Assembly (NCBI GenBank): GCA_949126835.1
Contig: OX421494.1
Location: 21,764,196 to 21,828,195 of the forward strand
DNA from: Anisus vortex
Lineage: Eukaryota; Mollusca; Gastropoda; Planorbidae
Direction of reading: 5' to 3'
Length of the DNA: 64,000 bases
Shown here: positions 36,240-48,501 of the stretch, one piece after another
Position numbering within the stretch: position 1 is the first letter of the stretch
How the letters are laid out: each line of letters starts with the position of its first letter
Made by a program: the position numbers and the translations under genes
Notes under the pieces: generated by a model
What the model was told of the DNA's origin: nothing
Seen by the model: the letters and a program-made list of their open reading frames with translations, nothing else
Database searches by the model: none

Positions 36240-37255
36240 AAATACGATGCAATTGATGGAGTGAACATGTTTGGTGGAACAAAGATTCGTCCCATTTTCC
36301 AGAGTAATTAGACTCCTGGTGGTGTAGGGCGGGGTAGGGGGAGGAAATCAAGCTTTTGGGCAGAGAAGGTGGATAACCACGAAGCTTATCCATAAATCTT
36401 ATGAGATGTGGAATTAAGGATCGGTCACTCTAATAAAATGTACTTTTTTTCTGGCCCTGCGGGTAAAAAAAATAAATAATAATTCTTGGAGCAATGTTCG
36501 GTATCTAAAGGTCAGCTTCGTTCATGACTAGGAACCCTGGGATGGAAACTAATAAAACATAAACTGCTCTTCAATTATTGGAATTAAAAGAAGAAAATGG
36601 TTTGTGGATGTTCCAGGCAGATTAGTTGTCTCGTGTTTCATCCAGTGCCCAGAGCAGTGTTTAAACAAAAGGCCTAAATATAGCTGATGATGTACTCTTC
36701 GGGGTTGTTTGCACGCGTATTTCGTGAAAACTTTTATGTTTAATGATAACAATCACTTTATGGACTGGCTAGAATGACGGACGAAATGTGTACTTATTGT
36801 TCAAGGTGTACTTTATATGACCTTGTAAAGTATTCTCTCTATCGTTCTTTTATATCTAACAGCTCTAACCGCACTTTTGCTTGTCTTGTCTACAGGGTGA
36901 TAATGTCTTTGAAAACCAGTAATGTACTCAGAGGACCGATGTTATAATCATATCCTCAAGGTGTGTGTGGTAGTGGTGATGGTAAGGGAGGTCTGTAACA
37001 TTATTAAAATATCAACAGCTGATTTACTGTTTCTGGTTGCTAATAATGTAGGCCCTATTCACACTGATCACTGATATGATATTTATTTATTAAATGTTGT
37101 ACTGACCTCCTGACGTCGCGTCGTTGATTGATCACGACATTGTTAAGTCACTAGCCACTTATGTTGTCGTTTAGTTAACCATTAATGATAATAAAATATA
37201 CTACACTAACCCCAAAGGTTGAATGTAGAATGGCTATTAATGTATAGTTTTTCTA
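36240..37255. other. AT-rich spacer
   Basis: No gene recognised. Short frames lack known motifs. Confidence 0.4.
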
Positions 37256-37259
37256 CATT

Positions 37260-37880
37260 AACTAATGTTTAACTGATTACTAGCGTAGAGTTGTCACACA
37301 CCACTAATCTAGAATGTTTACTGACCACTCTTCTTGAATTGACACTGACCACTAAGCTAGACTTGTCACTGGCAACTAATATATAATTGTCCTTGACCAC
37401 TAAGCTAAAATTGTCACAGACTACTTATCTGAAATGTTTGCTGTACTCTGTTCCTGAATTGTCACTAACCAATAATGTAGAAATGTTTCTGACCACTAAT
37501 AAAGAATTGTCACATACCATACATTTGGCATTGTCACTGACCACTAAGCTAGACTTGTCACTAACCACTAATCTAGAATTGTCACTGACCACTAATCTGG
37601 AGTTGTCACTGAATACTAATCTGGAAATGTCACTGACCACTAATCTATAATTGTCGCTGACCACTAATCTATAATTGTCGCTGACCACTAATCTATAATT
37701 GTCATTGACCACTAATCTGGAATTGTCACTGACCGCTAATCTGGAATTGTCACAGATCACTAATCTGGAATAGTCACTAACCAATAATCTAAAATTGTCA
37801 CTGACTTTTAATCTGATATTGTCACTGACCACTACATGACACTGACCACTAATCTGGAATCGTCACTAATCACTAATCTG
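37260..37880. repeat. 24-bp degenerate minisatellite
   Basis: Some 25 diverged units of AATCTAGAATTGTCACTGAC plus CACT, with many substitutions (CTGGAATT, CTATAATT, TTGTCGCT). A further short stretch with the same unit lies at 39592-39725, so about 1.7 kb of unrelated DNA separates two parts of what was probably one array. Open frames on both strands (SLTTNLEL-type and VVSDNYRL-type) reflect the 24-base period. Confidence 0.9.
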
Positions 37881-37884
37881 GAAT

Positions 37885-38071
37885 AGAAATTCACAACTTT
37901 AACAGATTCTCACATATAAAAATGCAGATGACACAATAAGAATAAGACTCCATGCAATCATTGACAGTGGAAAACTCAAATGATCCACACCTGTTTTGTG
38001 ATACCCTGTATCACCTGAGCTAAAACATGCTCTAATTGATTTCAGCTTTTGTCCACGGGTCTAAAAATGTT

Positions 38072-38102
<31 letters not shown>

Positions 38103-39590
38103 GAAACTGGACTTCATTTCAGTGCTTATTGGCACACACAATTAAACTTGGGGAAAATCATCGTGAAATTGATAGCCACTGTCTGATTTACTCACCGAAA
38201 GCTAACAGTTTCATTTGTTTTTGCATTTTGGAAATATTTTTTTTGTAAATCGATCTCAAACATGTAGTGAATCAAAAGTTGGTTACAAAAATTTCACTAA
38301 AAGTAGCCACAAAATCTCAAAAACATGAATATATTGAAAGTCACAAAATAGCAGAGCAATAACTTTTTCTTATGTAATTCCGTTGTAATTCAAATAAAGA
38401 CTTTAAATTGCTGAAAAGAAAGTAAGAAAAAAACAAAGAATTGTATATGCTCTTAAAATGTACAATAGAAGGACGCATGTTACGAAGCTATCGCAGAACT
38501 AGGCTAGCTAGAGAGGAATAAATGCAATCTCTTGAACTTATTAAATTGTTGGCTGAAAATGATATAATATTATTATAACAAGATTTATTAGTGGGTGATA
38601 GAAATGCATTATGTGTCAGTCCAGTCTGATTTAACCCTATCATCTGGAACTCTATAATATATTGTAGATAAAATGAAATAGGCAAAGTACTTTGCAATTA
38701 TTGTTGAATCTGCTATTGGTAAGAACAGAATCAATCAATTTGATCTATCTTTCAAATCTTTTTCAGAAAATGGCAAGCAGTGGAACGACTTACACTCTCC
38801 AGAAAATACCTGAAGCAAGTTGCTAAAGATTTAAAACATTATAAAACCATGAAAAAAAAATGGTTTGTCGATAACTATAAGCCTATTGTGATATGGGGTC
38901 AGTCATACGACGAAGCGTTTAAGTACAATATCAAGTGAAATATAAAGTCGCCAAACAAAGATTATGGAGACTGTTCTTAATGCACTCAAGTGCACACAAT
39001 TTTATTTCTAATGGACACAGTAAGTTCTAATGTTCAAAATTCTTATTTTGGAGCACTAACAAATCTATACACATTTTTGAAATAGTCTTCCAATATGCAA
39101 TCACACAAAGTCGTTTACTTTGACTTTAAAATGGCACTTTCTAGTCTTTGCATGCAATATTGCTGGGACAATTTTTTTCTCTCAATAATCTCAATTTCTT
39201 AATATATTTTAAAAATTGTACCTTTGTCTTTTCTGATCTGTAGTGCAGTCAAAATAGAAATTTTAAAACTAGATGAGCATTCCAGATATAACATAAAGCT
39301 TGGTAAAGAAAGGGGTTTCTTGAAGAAATAGCTAGGACGACATAAAGACTGTTCTAATTAATTTTGGCGTTAAATTATTATGGCTTATAGATTATTATAA
39401 CCGTATATCTTGTTTTTGTTGTGTTTTTTTGTCACCTTTAAGTGTGCAGTATTTCTTTTTTAAAATATAAACAACAAATAAACACTGCAAAACAAATTTA
39501 CATTAAAAAATTGAAATTTATATTTTGAAAAGGGGGCCTTTTTCTTATACGCTCGCCCTCCCTAAGCGTACAAAACCAGGCTACGCAACT
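37885..39590. other. AT-rich insert between two parts of the 24-bp array
   Basis: Includes a 24-base A run at about 38078-38101. No gene or transposon terminus recognised. CCAGGCTACGCAACTGCTAG at 39577-39596 adjoins the resumed array. Confidence 0.45.
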
Positions 39591-39591
39591 G

Positions 39592-39725
39592 CTAGTCTAG
39601 AATTTTCACTGACTCCTATTCTTGAATTGACACAAACCAATAATCTAGAATTGTCACTGAACACCAATCTAGAGTGGTTAAAGACCACTCCCCTAGAATG
39701 ATCATTGACAACTAATGTAGAATCG
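39592..39725. repeat. 24-bp minisatellite, detached part
   Basis: About five units of the same TCTAGAATTGTCACTGA theme as 37260-37880, more diverged. Confidence 0.75.
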
Positions 39726-40078
39726 AAACTAACGGATTTGGAGTTCTAAATTCTTTCCGTTCAGACATTTAATGTCAAGTTCTACTAATTTGTATTCTTA
39801 TTGTTTACATAATCATCGTATGATTATATACACATTCCAATTGTAGTTGGGAAACAAATTTTTTGTTATCTTACATAATATTGTAGCAGACTTAATATTG
39901 GCGTGTATTAAAAAAAACGATATCTAGCCATGAATAATACGTTATCAAAACTACAGATAGCTGTTCAAAAGCTGCTTATAATTAAAACTAAAGAGATCAC
40001 AGACAAAAAAGTAGACGATATAGTTGAGCAAAAATCTTTTGCTTAGAATAAAACTGAAATTATTATTTTTTTGAGTAA

Positions 40079-40318
40079 AGTATTCCATCGGACCAACTTG
40101 ATCAATAGGGCCGGTGAAGCAGCCATCACCATTTTCTTTGGCCACGATATACTAGGGAATTGTTTGTACAGAACAATGCCCATCCACCTAATACAACTAA
40201 AGTCTTGTACCCAAAAGGGCTAGGTAGACTCAGGGACACCCTTCAGACCCGGTAACAAATCCTAGCCTTCACCAGGATTTGAACCCAGAACTTTGTTACG
40301 CCAGCAGAACGCACTGGT
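40079..40318 (-). mobile_element. tRNA-derived SINE, diverged copy
   Basis: Parallel to the reference SINE 30635-30890: ATCGGACCAACTTGATCA tail, GGTGAAGCAGCCATCACC, TGGCCACGATATACTAGGG, GACTCAGGGACACCCTTCAG, and a B-box-like GGTTCAAATCC (complement of 40275-40285). Head decayed at the A-box. Confidence 0.82.
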
Positions 40319-40487
40319 TTAAACTATTGTTATGATGTTTTAGTATTGATGGTTACTTTGACACTGTTTCAATAATACATCTACATTCACATAATATACA
40401 TTCATTATTTATTTTAATGTATAAAAAGGTAAAGATTTTTTTTAAACTTTTTTTTTTCCAGACGGAACAAACAAGAAATCAAAGAAA

Positions 40488-40680
40488 GTAGGGCCGGCTG
40501 GTTCTGCGGTTAGTACACCGGACTGTAGGGCCGGCTGGTTCTGCGGTTAGTACACCGGACTGTCAAACAACGGTCCTGGTTCTATGCCGCCGACCAATCC
40601 CTGTCACCCTGCAGGAGTTTTTAGCTAAGGACGTAATAATATTCTATCTAGAAGGCGCGTCTGTAAACTTATATGAAGAA
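40488..40680 (+). mobile_element. tRNA-like SINE with duplicated head and LINE-like tail
   Basis: The first 37 bases (GTAGGGCCGGCTGGTTCTGC, GGTTAGTACACCGGACT) occur twice in tandem at 40488-40524 and 40525-40561. They contain an A-box-like GGTTAGTACACC. A B-box-like GGTCCTGGTTCTATGCC follows at 40572-40588. The 3' part (GGACGTAATAATATTCTAT, AGAAGGCGCGTCTGTAA, 40628-40665) resembles the tail of the LINE at 45925-46492. A related head occurs at 17040-17090. Confidence 0.72.
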
Positions 40681-40689
40681 GAAAAGATT

Positions 40690-41550
40690 ACATACCTTCC
40701 AAAACAGAAACGTCAATGAAACTTCAGGTTTAGTTGTGAATATGACATTATAACACACACAGTCTTCTTAAACTTGCTTTAACTCATTAACTCCATTGCA
40801 AAATTGTAACTAGTTTTATAATATCCATTGCAACACAATTTTGCAAGATTATTTTCAAGACTTGAACGATCTCGAAGTGAAGTTCCAACCAATCATTGCA
40901 ATAATTCAAATCACGTGATCACAGATAAGAGTTACCCTACAATTTAAAAAAATTCATCAGTATCATTTTAGATATATTATTATTCGAATGGGTTAACTAA
41001 TATTCATACATTCAAGAAATATCTTATAAACATTAATGTACAGAGCATAAATAGTTACCTTAAAACCACAATCAATGAAATATTACGGAGATGTTGAGTT
41101 TAGTTCAAAAATAAATATATTTAAGTTTAAAGTACTAATAGTTTTCCGGCAGTAAGAAACAATGTATTTTCAATTAAATCGCATAAGTTAATAAATGTCA
41201 AATTGGCAATGCCATAGACTTCAAGCCTATAAATTCAATGTAAATTACACAATGAATGTTGAGATCAAACCCGTATGTAAAGTAAGGTGAAGAGAAATAG
41301 TCCTAAGGTGCCCACCACTCTCAGGACGACGGTCAATGCAGTGGGCAGCATCGTGTGAGAGCATACGAGGGGTTGGTTCTGGTAATGTAAAGGGGATGGT
41401 GGAGTTGGAGGGATGGGGTATGCGGGTGGGGTGGGAGGGATAGATAAAAGAAAAGAAAGAGAGCACACAGAAAGAAGAAAAAAAGTCTAAGGTATGCCAA
41501 GCGTTAGCACTCGTTCGCTGCCAGTGAGCCAGTGGTCAAAGTGTATGCAA
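40690..41550. other. AT-rich spacer
   Basis: No gene recognised. Short Pro/Ser-rich minus-strand frames at 41245-41468 are low-complexity and unsupported. Confidence 0.45.
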
Positions 41551-41553
41551 CAG

Positions 41554-41802
41554 TGGAGAGAGAGAGAGAGAGAGAGAGAAAGAGGGTGAGAGACAGGGAG
41601 AGAGACAGAGAGAGAGAGAGAGAGAGTAGATGAACAGACTGCTTGGTGACATGAGAAGAAATGTAGCTAACACGTTTTTGTAAGACAAGCTAGTTTATTC
41701 ATTGAGAAGGCTCATTGATTAACTGATATAACAAGTTTTCAAAACGTAAAATATACAATACATTTATTACATTGGGCAATAGATGACTGCTTTTCGCTGT
41801 TT

Positions 41803-41841
<39 letters not shown>
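41554..41841. repeat. GA and CT microsatellites in opposite polarity
   Basis: (GA)n at 41554-41627 on the + strand and (CT)n at 41801-41841, about 175 bases apart. They form an imperfect inverted repeat capable in principle of pairing. Confidence 0.93.
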
Positions 41842-41843
<2 letters not shown>

Positions 41844-41844
41844 A

Positions 41845-43715
41845 TATCTTTCAATATTTAATCTCTCCATTCTTCTAGCATTATATCTTTCTATCTATAC
41901 ATTTTTTCTTGTCTTTTTATAACTACTTAAATATCTTTATATCTGTCAATCTATAAATGTATCTGTCTGTCTACCGTCTTTCTATCTTCCACTCTAAGCA
42001 TCCACTTTTTTTTATCTAATCAGCCTATATTTATCTGTTTATAATCTGTTTATTGTTAATTACTTCTTTGAATAATCTTGTTGATAACAGAACGCTTTCG
42101 TAACAAGTAACCGTATTTATTATTATTTGTTTCAATGTCTACTTTGCTTATACTCACGGAATATACAAACCACAAAGATGATATAATATGTATAATATGA
42201 TCAATCTATAAATTCGCTACAATAATCTGTCAGACAATGAAATTTAAAACAGCAGGGAAACACAGAGAAACAGTCGCTTTTCGGGAATTTCCTATTTGAA
42301 ACTTGAAACATCTACAAATATTGGATTAAATCAAAGATTGACAGCTTGCTCTATTTATAGAGCTGAAAAGTTAGTTTGCGCATGCGCGGCCTCCGATTTG
42401 CACTCAAGTATTCCGGCGTAAATAAATATAAAGAATTGTCATTTGATCGCAAGGTACTGTCTATATTAACGGACGCTACACGCTTGAATGTAATTATGCC
42501 TGCTAACAAATCCTGAACTCTTTATATGAAAAAAAATTCCTGAGTAGGCCTACTTATGTATGAAGTAAGGACGACCAGAACAATTACTGTTCTAAGGATT
42601 AGTCCTTGAACTTTTTTTAAAGTTCATAACTTTAAAGGTCCTTAACATTTTTTCCCCCACGAAATCGACATTTCCGATTCACAATGTCAACCCCCCCCCC
42701 CCCCCCCCACCACCACCACCAAAAAAAGAAATAATAAAAAAATTGATCATGCCCAAAATTTTTTTCTAATAAAGACAATTGTTGGAAGCTTGATAAGTCA
42801 AGCAATGGCGTAGTCAGTATGTTAAGTGGGGCTTTGGTTGGGGTGGTAAGGATTTTTAAGTTACGTGGGGGGGGGGGGGGGGGGGGGGCTAAGGATTGCA
42901 AGGCATGTGGGCAAAAGAAAACAGCATCTGCTCTGGCACGTCCAGAACTTTTTATTGAACTATCAATCATTAAAACTTAAATTGTTATTTGATTAAACTG
43001 AAGTTTTCCAGACAAATGTTATGAACGAAAAAAGTTTATCCCGCAAAATTAGATTTATTAATTATGTTGTCAAGAATTAAGTTACAAAATAACACCGATG
43101 ATAGACACGGCAGATGGTTAAACGAAATCTGGCGGTTAAGTCAAAATATTTCCGTAGCATGTTTATAAAATATTGCTAGGGAATGCCAATGTTTTAAATT
43201 TACAAGATCATAAAATGCCTATAAATTAATTGCATTGCAAAGAGGTAGAAAATATTTATGGATAAATAATTGCAAAAGTCTAATAAAAATAATTGATATC
43301 CCGATATTAGAGATCTGGAAACCTTATATCAATTTCTTTTATTAACTAGTTTTTCCTCATGGCCCCATCTCTCTCCCCCTGAGCCTTACATAGAGGAAAA
43401 AAGCAACAACAAACTCTCCGGCTTACGGAGGGCTTAGGGGCGCACGTGTCAATCCACCTTGCGAAAAACGCCCCTTTGCGGATTCGCCACGCAAATGCAG
43501 TACATCCAATTACACAATCAAAGGTAAGTGTGCAATATTAACACATTTTAGACTTAACAGCAATAGATATTCTAGATTCTAGAATACTCTATTTTACAGC
43601 TTTGATGTCTACGGCGATTAAAACCGCCAATAAAATCAACCAAGCCGAAACAATTGTATTCACTATTGTCAGTTGTTTTTTTTGTCTCTACTTAATTTAC
43701 ATATAATATATAGTA
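41845..43715. other. AT-rich spacer with long C- and G-homopolymers
   Basis: A C-run of about 19 at 42690-42708 and a G-run of about 22 at 42867-42888 lie in opposite polarity. ATGGCGTAGTCAGTATGTTAAG at 42805-42826 looks like the left end of a CAGTGGCGTAGCCAG-type MITE; no right end found. No gene. Confidence 0.5.
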
Positions 43716-43716
43716 T

Positions 43717-44212
43717 CTATCTATACATATAAAATGAGAGTGTTTGTCCGCATACGGATCCCCATTAGTCAATTTGAAATCACGTGAGTTTGTGTCACTG
43801 ACCTATTCAGGCCTAGGCATATATACTGTCTAATAATTTTTCGCATCGGACATGTGTCTTCGCTAGATCAGTGGTAAACGTAGCGACCCGGGTTCGATTC
43901 TCCAGTTAGACTATACCTTTTTTTTTTTCGACAATTTTTTTTTCAAACTTTTAAAAACAAAAGACATTGTAAATCTACGGGCAATTTAGAGTTTTGTTAA
44001 TTAAACAAAAAATACTTGCCTATTTTTTTTTACCAGATTACAATATTTATTTTAAATGACTTTCCTGAAGTCGTCAGTAAAAAAATAATAATTTAAATAA
44101 CAAGATTTATAGCTTTCTTTTAAGTGTAGTATTTAATTTTTTTTTCTGCACCTTATACAGTCCTGTTTTTTTTTTCACCCGGGCAACGCCGGGCAATGTA
44201 GCTTGTATTATA
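43717..44212 (+). mobile_element. Helitron-like non-autonomous element with terminal hairpin
   Basis: Starts CTATCTATACATATAAAATGAG followed by GTGTTTGTCCGCATACGG and ends with a hairpin CCCGGGCAACGCCGGG then CAATGTAGCTTGTATT. This head-and-hairpin layout is common among Helentron/HINE-like invertebrate repeats. A B-box-like GGGTTCGATTCTCC lies at 43890-43903. No Rep/helicase frame, so non-autonomous. Superfamily assignment is by layout only. Confidence 0.62.
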
Positions 44213-44219
44213 TAAAATA

Positions 44220-44725
44220 GGAACATAATCATTCTCATAAAGTGAATAGTCCTAGCTTTCGACTTGTTTCTTTAGTCATAGTCAATATAAAAAAAAAAGA
44301 ATGAAAATAGCTAGTATCCAGTATCCAGGCTTTTTAAGGATAAACTCTGGATGGAATGTCCAAACTAATTCTCTCGACTTGATTTTTCTGATTAGCTATT
44401 GAAAGGTAAGTGATCTAGAAATAGCCAACCAACATTGCGTGTTTGGTTTGGGGAGGCGGGGGATGGGGAGAGATATACCAATTTGTTACTCTAGACATCA
44501 TTGAATCTCAATGATCGTGATATGTCAACTCGTGTAAATAATCCATATAATGGAAAAATAACTCCATTTCAACTTATCATTACAGTTAACAGGGTTTTCT
44601 TACGGACGGATTAGGTAAAGTTAAGAGACTAGACTGCTAATACCTGATTTATTTTTATTAATACTGTCATAAACAGCAGGTGTGACATATATTTGTGTGT
44701 GTGTAAGTGGGCGTATGAATAGAGA
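44220..44725. other. AT-rich spacer
   Basis: No gene recognised. Confidence 0.4.
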
Positions 44726-44766
44726 GCTAGATAGATAGATAGATAGATTGATAGATAGATAGATAT

Positions 44767-44854
<88 letters not shown>

Positions 44855-44979
44855 GTGAATATATCGGTAGGTGATATGTAAAGAAAGACACAGACAACCA
44901 GCTAGATAAGTAGGAAGTTAGGTAGGCAGGTAGATAGATAGATAGATAAATAAACATATAGATAGATTGATAGATAGAT

Positions 44980-45011
<32 letters not shown>

Positions 45012-45025
45012 GAGAGATAGATAGC
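44726..45025. repeat. (GATA)n microsatellite
   Basis: A long GATA array with a 27-unit uninterrupted core (44765-44852) and interrupted flanks. The Ile/Tyr/Leu/Ser open frame on the minus strand is an artefact. Confidence 0.97.
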
Positions 45026-45029
45026 TAGA

Positions 45030-45920
45030 AAAGAAATTCTAAAATGAATAATATATTTGTTTAAGAACAAACATACTAATGATTTGTTTCTCAAATTCCT
45101 AGAACAACTATTTTTAATTATAATGACTTAACACAACAATAGTTATAAAATAGTTCTACCATAATTGATAAAAGAGACATTATTGGAAATTGTGTTGTTA
45201 AAACAAGCTCTATAATATCCTATAATCCCTTTCCGTTAAAGAAACATGTGCTGGATCAATAATATTATATTTGTTGGAATGAATTTTTAAAGCCTCATAA
45301 TATAATGTATTTCTTAGTTTATTCATTTTATAAATTGTTTTCAATATAAAAAAAAACAACTCGTTAACATGTTTCCCGCAGATGCTAGGGCAACACATAT
45401 TTTTAATTTAAAATAAATATTCTGCATTGGAACTTAAAATTTTACTTTAACTTAAATATTCGCATTACGCCTGCGAATGTTTTTTACTTGAAAATAAATT
45501 GTAAACAGTTACTTTAAACTCAAGGAGTTACAAAAGAACTGTTCTAGGGTCCCCAAACAAATTCAAATTTATTTGTTAATTTTATTTGTTATTTATTTAC
45601 TCATTAATTTACCCTATGGCATCCACCCAGGAACACAAGTAAGGTTTATTTGAAGATGATGGAATAATTTACAGAACATTAAAGACAGAAAAAGATAGTG
45701 AAATCTTACAAAAAGACCTAGATAATACGATTGGGAATCGAACTGGAGTTTATCTTTACACTTTCACCCAGAAAAAAGCTTGCTGTTAAGAGTTTGAAAG
45801 AAAAAGCAACAAATAAATACAATTTGCTTCATTCTAGGAAAAGACCTAAAATTGACTAAAAATGTTAAGAAGTATAAAAAAAAAATAAAAAAAAAAAAAT
45901 TCTTGTAATCTACATATTGA
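45030..45920. other. AT-rich spacer
   Basis: No gene recognised. The right part (45650-45900) may be decayed upstream LINE sequence but gave no readable motif. Confidence 0.4.
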
Positions 45921-45924
45921 TGAA

Positions 45925-46492
45925 GTTATTTAAAAATTAGCAAAACATTAGGCTTCATAAAAAGGAATTAAAATTAAGATGTTATCTCACATTAGTTAGA
46001 CCTATACTAGAATATGTATCATCTGTATGGTAACCGTGAACTAAATTAATCATTAACAAACTAGAACAAATCGAGAAAATAGTTTCAAGGTTCACTTTTA
46101 GCGAATATTCACAACTGACAAGATGAATACCAATGGTTAAATCACTGAACCTAGAAACACTAGAGGACTGAAAGGTAAAGAGTAAAGTAAAATGATAAAA
46201 AAATGTATTAAATTCTAATTTAGAAACACAATAAAAATCTGTTCAAATGCTCATATAAACATAAGGACAAAATCACTTTCCTTATCCCTTATGAAAGCAA
46301 AAATGCATATAAGTTTCGCCAGGTAGCATCCGGGCATGGAATGGGTTGGCTGAGTAAACCAGGAAAACCAGAAACTTAACATTATTTAAATCACTTATAA
46401 AAATTCAAGACTAGACTCAAACCACGGATACGCGTAGGACGCAATAATCTTCTGTACAGAAGGAGCGCCTGTAACATATAAGATAATATTAT
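45925..46492 (+). pseudogene. LINE reverse-transcriptase C-terminal remnant and 3' end
   Basis: Decayed coding sequence in shifting frames: KTLGFIKR (45945-45970), LTLVRPILEYVSSVW (about 45988-46031) and INKLEQIEKIVSRFTFSEYS (about 46047-46106), then LNLETLED. These match, in order, the region downstream of the RT domain of animal non-LTR elements (the LVRP-LEY-S-VW and NKLEQ-Q-RAARF pattern). The DNA after it (GGCATGGAATGGGTTGGCTG, AAACCAGGAAAACCAGAAAC, ACGCGTAGGACGCAATAATC) is repeated at 56819-57070 on the minus strand. Stops and frameshifts make it non-functional. Confidence 0.78.
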
Positions 46493-46759
46493 TATTGTAT
46501 ACTTTAATTAATTCCCTACAAATAATTACCGGACCTTACAACAAAGCTTACACTGGCTAAAATGCACAGCAAGAAGTCAATCTCCCTGAATGTGTATCAA
46601 GCAATGAATGTCCCATTGAAGTGTACAAAAATAGGAAAGCATGATGGCTCTAGAAACTTTTGTTTGATCTTTGGTTTGATCTTTGTTTTGATCTTTGGTT
46701 TGCCTGGATTGTAGAGTAACAACGTTGGAATATTTTAAATGGGATAACAACTACAGGTT

Positions 46760-47688
46760 ATTTCAATGGAATGAAAACATACCTTTACTTCTATTTGAAT
46801 GAAAACATACCTTTACTTCTGTTTGAATGAAAACATACCTTTACTTCTATTTGAATGAAAACATACCTTTACTTCTATTTGAATGAAAACATACCTTTAC
46901 TTCTATTTGAATGAAAACATACCTTTACTTCTTTTTGAATGAAAACATACTTTTACTTCTATTTGAATGAAAACATACCTTTACTTCTATCTCAATAAAA
47001 AATTCCCTTAACTTCTATTTGAATGAAAACATACCTTTACTTCTATTTGAATGAGAACATACCTTTACTTCTATTTGAATGAAAACATACATTTACTTCT
47101 ATTTGAATGAAAACATACCTTTACTTCTATTGGAATGAAAACATACCTTTACTTCTATTGGAATGAGAACATACCTTTACTTCTATTGGAATGAAAACAT
47201 ACCTTTACTTCTATTGGAATGAAAACATACCTTTACTTCTATTGGAATGAAAACATACCTTTACTTCTATTGGAATGAAAACATACCTTTACTTCTATTG
47301 GAATGAAAACATACCTTTACTTCTATTGGAATGAAAACATACCTTTACTTCTATTGGAATGAAAACATACCTTTACTTCTATTGGAATGAAAACATACCT
47401 TTACTTCTATTGGAATGAAAACATACCTTTACTTCTATTGGAATGAAAACATACCTTTACTTCTATTGGAATGAAAACATGCCTTTACTTCTATTGGAAT
47501 GAAAACATACCTTTACTTTTATTGGAATGAAAACATACCTTTACTTCTATTGGAATGAAAACATACCTTTACTTCTATTTGAATGAAAACATACCTTTAC
47601 TTCTATTTGAATGAAAAAATACCTTTACTTCTATTTGAATGAAAACATACCTTTACTTCTATTTGAATGAAAACATATATGAACTGGT
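46760..47688. repeat. 28-bp minisatellite, left block (about 33 copies)
   Basis: Unit ACATACCTTTACTTCTATTT plus GAATGAAA. Outer copies read CTATTTGAATG while a central run (47128-47570) reads CTATTGGAATG, so a variant was amplified inside the array. The same unit resumes at 54037. Confidence 0.97.
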
Positions 47689-48501
47689 GACCAGTTTACG
47701 TTGTATTTTTGTTTTTTTACTATACCAGTCTACGGTGTATGATTGTGTTTTTTTTGCTATATTTTCTTTGTTAATTACTAAATTCTGTACCAAAACTTAT
47801 CCGTTTTAGGTAAATAACTTTGTTAACGATTATTGTGGGGGAAGATGGTTATTAGTAATTAGTAGGAAAGGTACTGTAGTTTGTATATATATATAGTATA
47901 TAGTTTAGTTTAGTTAGATTGTTTATATATTTAGAGGTCTTCGTTTTACTTATAATATGAAGCACACTTTTAACATTTTTTTTAACTAATTATTTTTGAG
48001 CGCCTGGTCAAGTTGCTTGAATCTGATTGGCTGTGGTTAAATGATTAGGATTGGTCTGTATTTTAATCCTATTTGAATCGGATTGGTCAGTAATAGTTGT
48101 TGATTCGCCCTGGAGGACTATTTAATTCCCTTCCGGTCAGTGTTTGGCCTTCTATTGGTGGTGGCTGTTGAAAGTGGCATACTAGTCTCGTAAGTTTTAA
48201 TTATAACATTTTTCTATTGTTTTTTTTAATGTAAAATAAGTATTCTAAACTGTATATTAACTTTAACGATTTGACAGGATGATTAGTTATTTTGTTTGAT
48301 TGGGAAGATAATGTGGGGATTTTCGAAGTACATTCAATGGACAGCGAACATACAAGGAGGCGGCCATTTTTAATGACCTGTTTCCGTTGCATTGTGTATA
48401 CTATATCTATATTATTATTGTTAACCTAATGTTTGCTTTTTATATTTATTCTTATTAATTAGGTCGGGTAAAACCGCCTATGTTGGTTTTAAGTTAGATG
48501 G

